Positions 1 to 8,286 of a stretch of 21,519 bases of DNA are shown here, one piece after another. Both the position numbers and the translations under genes were made by a program. The notes under the pieces are model-generated. The model saw only the letters and a list, made by a program, of their open reading frames with translations, had not been told where the DNA came from and made no database searches. Position 1 is the first letter of the stretch; each line of letters opens with the position of its first letter. The stretch is from an uncultured Alcaligenaceae bacterium (GTDB lineage Bacteria; Pseudomonadota; Gammaproteobacteria; Burkholderiales; Burkholderiaceae_B). Location of the stretch: assembly GCA_937897265.1 (NCBI GenBank), contig CALCPT010000048.1, positions 1 to 21,519 on the forward strand, read 5' to 3'.

Positions 1-837
1 TCAATGGTCGATCGGATTGTCCCTAAAACGACAGAGGGCGATCGTTTGGCGATTGCGAAGCGTCTTGGAGTGCAGGACGCCTGGCCGGTAGTCGCTGAGA
101 CCTTTTGCCAATGGGTCATCGAAGATCGGTTTGCGTCAGAACATCCGGCTTGGGATTTAGGTGGCGCAAGATTTATTGAATCAGCCGCCGCTTTTGAAAC
201 GTTAAAGCTGCGGATGGTTAACGGTACGCATTCAGCAATCGCGTACTTGGGCGCACTGGCCGGTTGGCAAACGGTCGATCAAGCCATGCAACAGTCCGCG
301 CTCGTGAACTTTCTTGAGACGCTAATGCGCGAAGAGATTCAGCCCACTCTTCCCGCGTTACCGGGCCTCGACCTCAACGCTTATCGCAACAGTCTTCTGG
401 CTCGTTTTACCAATACAGCGTTAGCGCATCGCACACAACAAATTGCGATGGACGGCTCACAGAAAATCCCCCAACGCTGGCTCAAAACGATCAAAGAGCT
501 TCAGACAAAGAAAAAATCTTATGCCAGACTGGCTTTGGGTTTAGCAGCGTGGATCCAGTATTTAGGTGGCATTGACGAGTTGGGCATTGCCTACCGGATT
601 CAAGACCCATTAAGCGAGTTACTGCAAAAGACCCTTGTCACTGTCGCCCGCCAAGCCTCCGCCCTTCTGTCACCCTACGAGTTGGCCTTACAGCAGACGC
701 AAGCGATCTTTGGCTTGAAAGAGATTTTTGACGAGATGGGTCAAAACGCTAGCTTTAGCGTTACCGTAGCTCAACAGCTAGTCAATATACGCAATGGAGG
801 CATTGCCCAGGCGCTAAGTTTAAACACCGCGACGTGA
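1..837 (+). CDS. Mannitol dehydrogenase-family oxidoreductase (fructuronate reductase / polyol dehydrogenase type), C-terminal part
   Basis: This is the C-terminal substrate-binding half of a long-chain polyol/uronate dehydrogenase, which interconverts a sugar alcohol or aldonate with its keto form using NAD(H). The frame is open at base 1, so the gene starts upstream of the window and the N-terminal Rossmann domain is not visible. The visible part opens with SMVDRIVPKT, matching the family block usually written NSMVDRI(T/V)P. The K-x4-N-x2-H catalytic signature is present in KLRMVNGTH, with Lys68, Asn73 and His76 counted from the first visible Met. The remainder is a helical C-terminal domain. 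Fructuronate reductase (UxuB) and mannitol 2-dehydrogenase cannot be told apart from this fragment, so no symbol is given. It converges on accD, and its last codons lie inside the hairpin that probably terminates the accD transcript. Confidence 0.85.
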   Translation, partial: SMVDRIVPKTTEGDRLAIAKRLGVQDAWPVVAETFCQWVIEDRFASEHPAWDLGGARFIESAAAFETLKLRMVNGTHSAIAYLGALAGWQTVDQAMQQSALVNFLETLMREEIQPTLPALPGLDLNAYRNSLLARFTNTALAHRTQQIAMDGSQKIPQRWLKTIKELQTKKKSYARLALGLAAWIQYLGGIDELGIAYRIQDPLSELLQKTLVTVARQASALLSPYELALQQTQAIFGLKEIFDEMGQNASFSVTVAQQLVNIRNGGIAQALSLNTAT

Positions 838-844
838 CGCGGTG
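816..844 (-). terminator. Rho-independent terminator of the trpB-trpA-accD unit
   Basis: On the minus strand, about 25 nt after the accD stop, CACCGCG and CGCGGTG form a perfect 7-bp stem (bases 838-844 and 825-831) around a 6-nt loop. A T-rich tail, TTTAAACTT, follows. On the plus strand the same hairpin has no T tract after it, so it should work mainly for accD. It spans the stop codon of the convergent dehydrogenase gene. Confidence 0.6.
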
Positions 845-869
845 GGTGCATGCGCCTGAGGCAAGCGCG

Positions 870-1754
870 TTAAGCAGTGACGGCGTCGACCGGCTGATTC
901 GTCAAGATCGCCATTAGGCGGGCAAGCTCTGCACGCAATTGTCTGCGATCCAACACCATGTCGATCGCACCTTTTTGCTGCAAAAATTCTGAGCGCTGAA
1001 AACCCTCAGGCAGTTTTTCACGAACGGTTTGCTCGATCACACGCGGGCCAGCAAAACCAATTAAAGCTTTGGGCTCGCCAATCACAACGTCACCCATAAA
1101 CGCAAAGCTAGCTGACACACCGCCCATTGTAGGATCTGTGAGCACGCTGATAAAAGGCAACTTTGCCTCTGACAAACGCGTCAGCATGGCATTGGTTTTA
1201 GCCATTTGCATCAATGAAAACAAACTTTCTTGCATGCGCGCGCCACCCGAGGCAGCCACGCAAATGAAAGGTACCTTCTGTGCAATGGCCGCTTGTACAC
1301 CTTGCACAAATCGCTCACCAACGACCGAGCCCATCGAGCCACCCATGAACTCAAATTCAAAGCACGCCAACACGCAGGCCACACTATGAATACTGCCGCT
1401 AGTCACAATCAGCGCGTCACTTTCACCAGTTTGACGTGCCGCCTCTTGGATTCGCTCGGGATACTTACGCGAATCCTTGAATTTGAGTGGATCCATTGAG
1501 CGCGTGTTAGACCCAATCTCAACACGACCCTCAAGGTCGAGCAGCGACTCAATGCGGGCACGCGCGCCTAGGCGCATGTGATGATCGCACTTAGGACAAA
1601 CATGCAGATTGGCGGCCAAATCTTCGTTGTAGAGCACAGCCTCGCACGACGGACACTTGAGCCAAACGCCCTCAGGCACTCGCTTCGTTTGCGCAGCAGT
1701 CGTATTAATCGTTTTGTTAATACGCGGGGGCAATAACTTGCCTAGCCAACTCAT
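870..1754 (-). CDS. accD: Acetyl-CoA carboxylase carboxyltransferase subunit beta
   Basis: AccD pairs with AccA to form the carboxyltransferase that moves CO2 from carboxybiotin-BCCP to acetyl-CoA, giving malonyl-CoA for fatty acid synthesis in the cytoplasm. The 294-residue protein has the expected N-terminal zinc ribbon, C-x2-C-x15-C-x2-C at Cys34, Cys37, Cys53 and Cys56, then the crotonase-like carboxyltransferase domain with the SGGARMQES block. The frame extends upstream, but the start was placed at 1754 because [10 protein letters not shown] is the usual AccD N-terminus and the extension merely overlaps trpA. With this start the ATG overlaps the trpA stop as ATGA, suggesting translational coupling. 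The trpA-accD neighbourhood is common in betaproteobacteria. It is the last gene of its unit and a hairpin follows it. Confidence 0.97.
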   Translation of the reverse strand: MSWLGKLLPPRINKTINTTAAQTKRVPEGVWLKCPSCEAVLYNEDLAANLHVCPKCDHHMRLGARARIESLLDLEGRVEIGSNTRSMDPLKFKDSRKYPERIQEAARQTGESDALIVTSGSIHSVACVLACFEFEFMGGSMGSVVGERFVQGVQAAIAQKVPFICVAASGGARMQESLFSLMQMAKTNAMLTRLSEAKLPFISVLTDPTMGGVSASFAFMGDVVIGEPKALIGFAGPRVIEQTVREKLPEGFQRSEFLQQKGAIDMVLDRRQLRAELARLMAILTNQPVDAVTA

Positions 1755-2626
1755 GCTTGCTTTCCGGTTACCTGAGCCCCTGCTGGTTGCCTGGCTACAT
1801 CGAGCGCCTGACGAATCCCAGCCAACCAAGTCGCACCCGCGTCAATCGCAGCCTGAGACTGTTGGTCAAGTGGCAACCCTGCACAAGCTTTGGTCATGGT
1901 GTCGATAAGCTTGCTACCGATCACCACCGCGTCGGCCACGAGGCTGATTTTTTGTGCACTTTGTGCGTCACTAATTCCAAAACCCACACCAACGGGCAAA
2001 GAAACATGTTTGCGAATGCCTTGCAAACGGGTCGCGACATCTGTCGTATCCAGGTTGCCCGCGCCAGTCACACCGTTCAGCGAGACGTAGTAGACATAGC
2101 CACGCGCAATCTGGCCCACTGCACGAATGCGCTCTTCAGTTGAAGTGGGCGCCAACAAAAAGATCGGAGCAATATGGTGTTGCTCGAGCATCTGAACAAA
2201 TTCGCCGATTTCTTCAGGCGGATAATCCACCGTTAACAAACCATCAACACCCACACGCTGCGCTTGCTCGGCAAACTGCTTTTGCCCCATGCTTTCGATG
2301 GGGTTAGCGTAGCCCATCAAAACGATAGGCGTTTGCTGATCGGTTGTTCTAAATTCAGCCACCATCGCTAATACATGCTTCAAGCCAATGCCTTGCGAAA
2401 TCGCATGCTCGGCTGCGCGCTGAATGACCGGACCGTCAGCCATTGGGTCTGAAAACGGAATCCCAAGTTCGATCACATCGGCACCTGCTTTGACCAAAGC
2501 ATGCATCAAAGGCACCGTCGTGGCAGGCACCGGGTTACCGGCTGCAATATAAGGAACAAGCGCAGCACGCTTTTGCTCGGTCGCTCGGGCAAAAGCGGCT
2601 GCGATGCGATCTGGGTATTGAGTCAT
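1751..2626 (-). CDS. trpA: Tryptophan synthase alpha subunit
   Basis: TrpA cleaves indole-3-glycerol phosphate to indole and glyceraldehyde 3-phosphate and channels the indole to TrpB. It is a 291-residue TIM barrel. The catalytic acids are visible as Glu53 in [11 protein letters not shown] and Asp64 in MADGP, equivalent to E. coli Glu49 and Asp60, and the phosphate-binding loop is GVGFGIS. The frame is open for 22 more codons upstream, but those overlap trpB. The start at 2626 ([12 protein letters not shown]) follows an AAAGG ribosome site and leaves 13 nt after the trpB stop. The gene shares ATGA with accD downstream. It is the normal partner of the adjacent trpB. Confidence 0.97.
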   Translation of the reverse strand: MTQYPDRIAAAFARATEQKRAALVPYIAAGNPVPATTVPLMHALVKAGADVIELGIPFSDPMADGPVIQRAAEHAISQGIGLKHVLAMVAEFRTTDQQTPIVLMGYANPIESMGQKQFAEQAQRVGVDGLLTVDYPPEEIGEFVQMLEQHHIAPIFLLAPTSTEERIRAVGQIARGYVYYVSLNGVTGAGNLDTTDVATRLQGIRKHVSLPVGVGFGISDAQSAQKISLVADAVVIGSKLIDTMTKACAGLPLDQQSQAAIDAGATWLAGIRQALDVARQPAGAQVTGKQA

Positions 2627-2639
2627 GAATGTAAAACCT

Positions 2640-3839
2640 TTAAAGCACCATGCCAGCGCGTTGCGCCACAGTGTTGATATCTTTATCGCCACGACCTGAC
2701 AAATTAATCAGAATCACCTTGTCTTTAGACAGCGTAGGCGCCAACTTGGCCGCATACGCCAACGCATGAGATGTCTCGAGCGCAGGGATGATGCCCTCGA
2801 TGCGGCAGCAATGATGAAAATACTTGAGCGCTTCGTCGTCAGTGACACTGACATACGAGGCACGACCGCTATCTTTGAGCCAGGCATGCTCGGGGCCTAC
2901 ACCTGGATAATCAAGGCCTGCAGACACCGAATGCGTTTCAGCAACCTGACCATTTTCATCTTGCAACACATACGTGCGGTTGCCGTGCAACACGCCAACC
3001 TTACCGGCAGTGAGCGTGGCAGAGTGCTTACCACTGTCAACGCCTTCGCCGGCAGCTTCGACCCCAATCAACTTGGTCTGTTCGTAGGGGATATAGGGGT
3101 GAAAAATGCCCATGGCGTTTGAACCGCCACCCACGCAAGCCAGCACGTAATCGGGCTGTTTGCCTGCGTACAACGGCATTTGCTCAATCGACTCTTTGCC
3201 GATCACCGAATGAAAGTTTCGCACCATCATCGGATAAGGATGAGGGCCAGCAACCGTGCCGATGATATAGAACGTATTGTCAACGTTCGTGACCCAATCG
3301 CGCATGGCTTCGTTCAACGCGTCTTTCAATGTGCGTGAACCTGAGGTAACAGGCACCACAGTCGCCCCAAGCAGCTTCATGCGATACACGTTAGGCGACT
3401 GACGCTTGACGTCTTCGATGCCCATGTAAACCACGCATTCCATGCCGTAGCGCGCACACACTGTGGCAGTGGCCACACCGTGCTGGCCGGCACCGGTTTC
3501 AGCAATGATCCGTTTTTTGCCCATTCGGCGCGCCAACAAGGCCTGACCCAGACTATTGTTGATTTTATGGGCGCCTGTATGGTTAAGGTCTTCGCGCTTA
3601 AACCAGATTTGCGCACCGCCAAGCTCTTCAGACCAACGACGCGCGTGATACACCGGCGTGGGGCGACCGACAAAGTGCTTGAGCTCGTACTCAAACTCGG
3701 CCACAAAGTCAGGGTCGTTGCGGTACTTTTCGTACGATACGCGCAACTCTTCAATTGCCTGCATCAGCGTTTCAGCTGCAAACACACCGCCGTAAGGGCC
3801 AAAATGACCTTTTGCGTCAGGAAAATCGTAAGGTTTCAA
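2640..3839 (-). CDS. trpB: Tryptophan synthase beta subunit
   Basis: TrpB is the PLP-dependent half of tryptophan synthase and condenses indole with serine to give tryptophan. The protein is 399 residues, a normal length. The Schiff-base lysine is Lys92 in HTGAHKINN, the conserved Glu114 sits in AETGAGQHG, and the PLP phosphate loop is GGGSNA (237-242). A GGAG ribosome site precedes the ATG. The gene begins the trpB-trpA-accD unit, 172 nt downstream of relA on the same strand. The trpF gene that often precedes trpB in betaproteobacteria is absent here. A short open frame (3842-3916, minus strand) ends 2 nt before this start codon; see findings. Confidence 0.98.
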   Translation of the reverse strand: MKPYDFPDAKGHFGPYGGVFAAETLMQAIEELRVSYEKYRNDPDFVAEFEYELKHFVGRPTPVYHARRWSEELGGAQIWFKREDLNHTGAHKINNSLGQALLARRMGKKRIIAETGAGQHGVATATVCARYGMECVVYMGIEDVKRQSPNVYRMKLLGATVVPVTSGSRTLKDALNEAMRDWVTNVDNTFYIIGTVAGPHPYPMMVRNFHSVIGKESIEQMPLYAGKQPDYVLACVGGGSNAMGIFHPYIPYEQTKLIGVEAAGEGVDSGKHSATLTAGKVGVLHGNRTYVLQDENGQVAETHSVSAGLDYPGVGPEHAWLKDSGRASYVSVTDDEALKYFHHCCRIEGIIPALETSHALAYAAKLAPTLSKDKVILINLSGRGDKDINTVAQRAGMVL

Positions 3840-4011
3840 GATCAGATCTCCGGATCAAACCAAGCTTCGCGGGCAACCATATGCCCAACGCGTTTTGCGC
3901 TACCACAGATGCCCAATTAGACCCTTGGATACATTTAGCGCGAAAGACATCAGTTTAGCAGTCTGGGACGTAAAAAAACGCAGTAAACCTCACGCTTAAA
4001 CGCATTTTTGG

Positions 4012-6240
4012 CTAGCGACGGCGCGCCAAAAACACCCCAGAGACCTCACTTAAGGCGCTCAAGGCGTACTGCAGATCCGCGCCATCACGGATTTCTGCAG
4101 TAAAGGCCATATAAGCGATCGAGGCCTTGGTTTGGGTATTGACGGCAATCACGTTCAAACGCAGGCGCGTAAACACCTCTGATAGGTCTCTTAACAACCC
4201 TGGGCGATCTTGAGCCTGAATAATGACCTCAACGGGATAGAGTGCCCCGGGAGTCGCCGCGGACCATGCCACCTCGATAACGCGTTCGGGCTGATGGCGG
4301 CTTAAATCCGCGAACGTGGAGCAAGACGCCCGGTGAATCGAAACGCCACGCCCCCGCGTCACGAAACCTTGAATCGTATCGGGTGGTGCCGGACGACAAC
4401 AACGCGCCAATTGCGTCAGCAAAGAGCCCACGCCAACCACCAAGACGTTGCCCTTACCCGAGTCACCTTTGCTTTCTGGCCGTACCGTTTGTGCCATCAG
4501 GTCTGCAGCGCTTAACTCGGGCGCGGCCGTGGCAGGTTGCAGCACTGCATCGATCTGGCGCAAACTAAATTCTTCTTTTGCGGCGGCCACATATAAATCA
4601 TCCGCTCGCGCAAACCCCAACTGTTGAGCCAATTGCTCTAAGTTAACCGCCGTTTTACCCAGTCGCTGCAGCTCTTTCTCGATGAGTGCCTGGCCCTGCG
4701 TCGTGCGCTGAGCCAGTTCAATCGCATTGAACCAGGCGCGCACTTTGGCGCGCGCACGCGGACTTGCCAAAAAACCCAACTGCGGGTTGAGCCAGTCGCG
4801 CGACGGACCACCCGACTTTGTAGTCACAATCTCGATCGTTTGACCGGTTTGAAGCGGTGTACTCAACGGCACCATTTGCCCGTCCACCCGCGCGCCACGG
4901 CAGCGATGACCAAGGTCTGTGTGCAGGTGATAAGCAAAATCCACTGACGTCGCGCCAATGGGTAACTCGATCACACGAGCCTGCGGTGACAAAACATAAA
5001 TACGGTCTTGTGTCACTCGACGCGGCTTGCTGGGTTGCGGCTCTTCGGGCTGAGCACCGGCCTCGGTGTTCCAGGCCAACAGCTGTCGCATCCAGGCTAA
5101 TTGTCGGTCGTATTCGGCCGCGGCGGGCGTCTGCCCAGAGGCAGGCTGCCCAGCGCGCGGACCCGCTTCTTTGTAGCGCCAATGGGCAGCCATGCCAAAC
5201 TCTGCAAACTCGTGCATCGCCCGAGTGCGAATTTGCACCTCAAAAGGGCGACCCGCCTCGTCAGTCACAACGGTGTGCAAGGACTTGTAGCCATTAGGTT
5301 TGGGACGCGAAATATAGTCGTCAAACTCGTCAGACACCGGCTCCCATTGCTCGTGCACGAACCCGAGCGCGGCATAACACTCGCGCTCGTCTTGAACAAT
5401 GACTCGTAAAGCGCGCACGTCATACAACTCACTAAACGCAAGTTGTTTAGTTCGCATTTTGTTATGGATACTGTAAATGTGCTTGGGCCGACCCGACACC
5501 TCAGAGACAACCCCTCTTGCGGCGAGCCCCTGTGCGAGTTGTTCGATCGTCTGAGCAATAAAGCCCTCGCGCTCAATGCGTTTCTCTTCGAGCAGTTTTG
5601 CAATCTCTTTGTAACGCTGAGGATCCGTGAAACGAAAGGCAAGGTCCTCCATCTCCCACTTGATCTGCCAGATCCCTAAACGGTTAGCTAGCGGCGTATA
5701 CAAATCCAGCGTCTCGCGCGCGAGTATCGGATCGCAGGGGCGTTTTTCTGCTGCCAGCCAGCGCAACGTTTGTAAACGCGAAGCCAGACGAATCAACACA
5801 ATACGCAAATCGGCCGCCATTGCAAGCAGCATTTTGCGCAGCATTTCTTTTTGATCAATCGAATCCAGCGCGCCAGAGGTCGCACCACTTGCCAACGACC
5901 CTAAGCGCGACAGCGCACGCGTGCCCTGCACTAACTGAGCAACCTCAGGGCCAAACTGCTCGGCGACCGGGTCAGCAACGCGGGCCTTTGCCGTCAGAGT
6001 CTCGGCGGCATCAGCGCTAAACATTAGCAAAGCCGCAACACGGGTGGCTGCATCGGCTTGCATGGCCGCCAAGATTTTGGCCGAACCAAGCGCATGCGCC
6101 AATAAGGTCTCGCCCCCTCCCGTCAGTTGCTCAGACAGTAGAGGCGCAACCCAATCAAGCGCACGCTGCAACAAAGACTCATCAGCAGGCACTAAGCCGC
6201 TGACTAATGCTTGAAGATCTGCTGTAGAGACCTTAGACAA
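4012..6240 (-). CDS. relA: GTP pyrophosphokinase, RelA-type (p)ppGpp synthetase
   Basis: RelA makes (p)ppGpp from ATP and GTP/GDP on ribosomes stalled with uncharged tRNA (stringent response). The 742-residue protein has the full long-RSH layout: a pseudo-hydrolase domain (about 45-200), synthetase (about 245-355, with KHIYSIHNKM and PKPNGYKSLHT), TGS (about 411-475), a Cys-containing zinc-finger region (Cys614, Cys615, Cys640) and a C-terminal ACT domain (about 667-742). The hydrolase His-Asp pair is lost: the equivalent position reads LLMFSADAAE. The acidic EFDDY motif (305-309) is typical of synthetase-only RelA, so SpoT-like hydrolysis is not expected. The start is a TTG, since an in-frame TGA lies just upstream and the next Met is near residue 60. 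It follows ridA by 24 nt. Confidence 0.96.
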   Translation of the reverse strand: MSKVSTADLQALVSGLVPADESLLQRALDWVAPLLSEQLTGGGETLLAHALGSAKILAAMQADAATRVAALLMFSADAAETLTAKARVADPVAEQFGPEVAQLVQGTRALSRLGSLASGATSGALDSIDQKEMLRKMLLAMAADLRIVLIRLASRLQTLRWLAAEKRPCDPILARETLDLYTPLANRLGIWQIKWEMEDLAFRFTDPQRYKEIAKLLEEKRIEREGFIAQTIEQLAQGLAARGVVSEVSGRPKHIYSIHNKMRTKQLAFSELYDVRALRVIVQDERECYAALGFVHEQWEPVSDEFDDYISRPKPNGYKSLHTVVTDEAGRPFEVQIRTRAMHEFAEFGMAAHWRYKEAGPRAGQPASGQTPAAAEYDRQLAWMRQLLAWNTEAGAQPEEPQPSKPRRVTQDRIYVLSPQARVIELPIGATSVDFAYHLHTDLGHRCRGARVDGQMVPLSTPLQTGQTIEIVTTKSGGPSRDWLNPQLGFLASPRARAKVRAWFNAIELAQRTTQGQALIEKELQRLGKTAVNLEQLAQQLGFARADDLYVAAAKEEFSLRQIDAVLQPATAAPELSAADLMAQTVRPESKGDSGKGNVLVVGVGSLLTQLARCCRPAPPDTIQGFVTRGRGVSIHRASCSTFADLSRHQPERVIEVAWSAATPGALYPVEVIIQAQDRPGLLRDLSEVFTRLRLNVIAVNTQTKASIAYMAFTAEIRDGADLQYALSALSEVSGVFLARRR

Positions 6241-6264
6241 CGTAAACCATTCAGTGATTCACCC

Positions 6265-6615
6265 TCACACTGCGGCGGTGACGACAATTTCGACTTTGTA
6301 GTCAGCACTCGCCAAACGCGCTTCGATCGTTGCACGTGGTGGGGCGTTACCTTCGGCAACCCAGGCATCCCAAGCTTTGTTCATACCGTCAAACTCTTTC
6401 ATGTTGGCGACAAAAATCTGTGCCATGAGGATACGCGTTTTATCGGTGCCTGCCGTGGCCAGCAATTTATCGATCACAGCCAAAATTTGCCCAGTTTGAC
6501 CGGTGATATCTTGCGTGGTGTCATCGGCGACTTGACCTGCCAGATAGGCAACACCATTATGCACGGCCATGTCAGACAGGCGCTTACCAACGTTTACTCG
6601 ATTAATGTTACTCAT
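6265..6615 (-). CDS. ridA: RidA family protein (YjgF/UK114), enamine/imine deaminase
   Basis: RidA-type trimers hydrolyse reactive enamine/imine intermediates such as 2-aminoacrylate released by PLP enzymes, protecting other PLP enzymes. At 116 residues this is slightly shorter than E. coli RidA (128). The key pair is present: an Arg in PPRATIE and a Glu in YKVEIVV, 15 residues apart as are Arg105 and Glu120 of RidA. A good AAGGA site lies 7 nt before the ATG. It sits 17 nt after pncB and 24 nt before relA, so all three are probably cotranscribed. Closeness to the PLP enzyme gene trpB is suggestive only. Membership of a diverged RidA subfamily cannot be excluded. Confidence 0.88.
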   Translation of the reverse strand: MSNINRVNVGKRLSDMAVHNGVAYLAGQVADDTTQDITGQTGQILAVIDKLLATAGTDKTRILMAQIFVANMKEFDGMNKAWDAWVAEGNAPPRATIEARLASADYKVEIVVTAAV

Positions 6616-6632
6616 AACAATCCTTAAATCAA

Positions 6633-7808
6633 TTAGGCCGCAGGAAGTTCAAACACTTGACGCAGATACGCCAAGTACGCTTTATCGTCGCACATCGTTT
6701 TTTCGGGTGCATCTGAGACCTTAGCCACAGGTTGCCCGTTACAGCGAATCATTTTCATGACAATCTGCAATGGCTCGTGTCCCAAATCATTGGTCAGATT
6801 CGTGCCAATTCCGAAGGCGGTGCGGCAACGCCCCGCAAAACGACGCGTCAACTCAATCGCGCGTGGAAATGTTAACGCATCCGAAAAAATCAAGGTCTTG
6901 GTGCGTGCATCAACTCGATTCGCCGCGTAGTGCGCGATCATGCGCTCGCCCCAGTCAAACGGGTCACCCGAGTCGTGACGCGCCCCATCAAACAGCTTGC
7001 AAAAGTACATATCAAAATCGCGCAAAAAGGCCTCTAGCCCATACACGTCTGACAGAGCAATCCCCAAATCGCCTCGGTACTCTTTCGCCCAAGTTTCGAG
7101 GGCGAAAACCTGCGAGTCGCGTAATCGTGGTCCCAGTGCCTGGCAGGCTTGCAGGTACTCGTGCGCCATGGTGCCCAACGGCAACACGCCATGTTTCATC
7201 GCAAACCAAACGTTACTGGTACCCGCAAAGTGCTCACCCATCTGCGCTTTCATTGTTGTGACGACTTCTTCGTGCCAGACATGCGAAAAACGTCTGCGCG
7301 TGCCATACTCGGCCACGCGAAATTCAGCCAGATCCGTGGCATCCAGCACCAATTTCATCTTAGTTTGCAGGCGTTTTCGACCTTCAGACCAGTCGGGGTC
7401 TTTGCACACATTGCGAAAATACACCTCGTTAACAATCGCCAACACAGGGATTTCAAACAGGATCGTATGCAGCCAAGAGCCCTTCACTGAAATTGCGATT
7501 TCGCCAGGCAACTCACCCTCTGAGACCTCGATACACTTTTCGGGTAGGTGAAATAGACCTAAAAAATCTATGAAATCACTTTTGATGAAACGCAAGCTTT
7601 TCAGGTAATCGAGTTCGCTTGGCTCAAAACGCAATTGGCACAGTGCATGGATTTCTTGACGAATTTCTTCAAGATAAGGACGCAGGTTGACCCCTTGCGT
7701 GCGGCACTTATAGCGATATTCGACCTGCGCAGCCGGAAAATGATGCAAAACTACCTGCATCATGGTGAATTTATAAAGATCCGTGTCTAGCAGCGATTTG
7801 ATAACCAT
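6633..7808 (-). CDS. pncB: Nicotinate phosphoribosyltransferase
   Basis: PncB joins nicotinate to PRPP, with ATP hydrolysis, to give nicotinate mononucleotide, the entry step of the Preiss-Handler NAD salvage route. The protein is 391 residues (E. coli PncB is 400). The N-terminal [14 protein letters not shown] block is diagnostic. A His in [10 protein letters not shown] fits the region of the family's phosphorylated histidine, and DSGDP and FSDALTF match the PRPP/phosphate-binding part. The frame allows a GTG start four codons earlier (7820), but the ATG at 7808 is preferred because AAAGGTGG lies just upstream. It is the first gene of a pncB-ridA-relA unit and is divergent from fdxA. Confidence 0.95.
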   Translation of the reverse strand: MVIKSLLDTDLYKFTMMQVVLHHFPAAQVEYRYKCRTQGVNLRPYLEEIRQEIHALCQLRFEPSELDYLKSLRFIKSDFIDFLGLFHLPEKCIEVSEGELPGEIAISVKGSWLHTILFEIPVLAIVNEVYFRNVCKDPDWSEGRKRLQTKMKLVLDATDLAEFRVAEYGTRRRFSHVWHEEVVTTMKAQMGEHFAGTSNVWFAMKHGVLPLGTMAHEYLQACQALGPRLRDSQVFALETWAKEYRGDLGIALSDVYGLEAFLRDFDMYFCKLFDGARHDSGDPFDWGERMIAHYAANRVDARTKTLIFSDALTFPRAIELTRRFAGRCRTAFGIGTNLTNDLGHEPLQIVMKMIRCNGQPVAKVSDAPEKTMCDDKAYLAYLRQVFELPAA

Positions 7809-7843
7809 GAGTGTTCCCACCTTTATAAAACCTTAGCACACCC

Positions 7844-7873
7844 AGTATCGACAAAACAGGTATCCCGACACAA
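7844..7873 (-). promoter_or_regulatory. Possible sigma-70 promoter for pncB-ridA-relA
   Basis: On the minus strand TTGTGT (7868-7873) and GATACT (7844-7849) are 18 bp apart, giving partial matches to -35 and -10. The predicted transcript would start some 30 nt before the pncB ATG. The -35 overlaps the elements proposed for fdxA on the other strand. It was found by eye and is weak. Confidence 0.3.
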
Positions 7874-7894
7874 GAGGGACGGTTTAGGTAAAAT
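7865..7894 (+). promoter_or_regulatory. Possible sigma-70 promoter for fdxA
   Basis: CCGACA (7865-7870) and TAAAAT (7889-7894) are separated by 18 bp, giving 4/6 and 5/6 matches to consensus. Transcription would start near base 7901, about 27 nt before the fdxA ATG. The -10 lies within the nested inverted repeat at 7871-7918. Confidence 0.35.
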
Positions 7895-7918
7895 AGTTTT
7901 TTATCTAAACGCCTCTTG
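7871..7918. repeat. Nested inverted repeat in the pncB-fdxA intergenic region
   Basis: The outer arms CAAGAGG (7871-7877) and CCTCTTG (7912-7918) are perfect complements. Inside them GTTTAGGTA (7882-7890) and TATCTAAAC (7902-7910) pair at 8 of 9 positions around an 11-nt AT-rich centre. The spacers between inner and outer arms are unequal, 4 nt and 1 nt. It ends 9 nt before the fdxA start codon and contains the putative fdxA -10 element. It could be an operator dyad, or a hairpin forming partly in the 5' leader. Confidence 0.55.
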
Positions 7919-7927
7919 GTAAACGAC

Positions 7928-8251
7928 ATGACGCACGTAGTGACTGAAAACTGTATCAAGTGCAAATTTACTGACTGTGTTGACGTCTGCCCGGTCGATT
8001 GTTTTCGTGAAGGTCCCAACTTTTTGGTGATCGACCCCGACGAATGTATTGATTGCGCCGTTTGTATCCCCGAATGCCCAGCGAATGCCATTTTTGCTGA
8101 AGAAGACGTCCCCCAGGATCAAATCAAATTTATCGCGCTCAACGCCGAGTTATCGCCACTGTTTGAAAGCATCAGTCGCAGTAAAGGCGGCCTACCAGAC
8201 GCCGATGATTGGCTTGACGTACCCGATAAACTCAAGCACCTTGAGCGGTAA
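7928..8251 (+). CDS. fdxA: 7Fe ferredoxin ([3Fe-4S][4Fe-4S]), FdxA / Azotobacter FdI type
   Basis: This is a small cytoplasmic low-potential electron carrier of 107 residues. It closely follows the Azotobacter ferredoxin I pattern. By analogy with FdI, Cys9, Cys17 and Cys50 would hold the 3Fe cluster and Cys21, Cys40, Cys43 and Cys46 the 4Fe cluster, with Cys12 and Cys25 as the extra cysteines also seen in FdI. The long C-terminal tail ending in KLKHLER is also typical. The ATG at 7928 was chosen over a TTG four codons earlier because MTHVVTENC is the normal N-terminus. A ferredoxin-NADP reductase gene follows 35 nt downstream, and in Azotobacter FdI and the Fpr-type reductase are known partners. 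Confidence 0.95.
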   Translation: MTHVVTENCIKCKFTDCVDVCPVDCFREGPNFLVIDPDECIDCAVCIPECPANAIFAEEDVPQDQIKFIALNAELSPLFESISRSKGGLPDADDWLDVPDKLKHLER

Positions 8252-8286
8252 TTGACTCTCGCTTGGTCTGTCGCACGCGCGTCGCA

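Noticed and set aside
1755..1829. Longer accD start with a 25-residue extension
   Set aside because: The extra residues overlap trpA and are not AccD-like, while the ATG at 1754 gives the usual MSWLGK start and an ATGA overlap.
3962..3990. T7 run downstream of relA as a terminator
   Set aside because: No convincing stem precedes the T run on the minus strand, so an intrinsic terminator is not supported; read-through into trpB remains possible.
4718..5182. 154-codon minus-strand frame within relA, and similar long frames inside other genes
   Set aside because: They lie wholly inside well-supported genes in other frames, show no family features, and follow from codon composition.
7806..7844. 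TTTTAT as the -10 of the pncB promoter
   Set aside because: Transcription from it would start inside or after the ribosome site, leaving almost no leader. The GATACT element further upstream is more reasonable.
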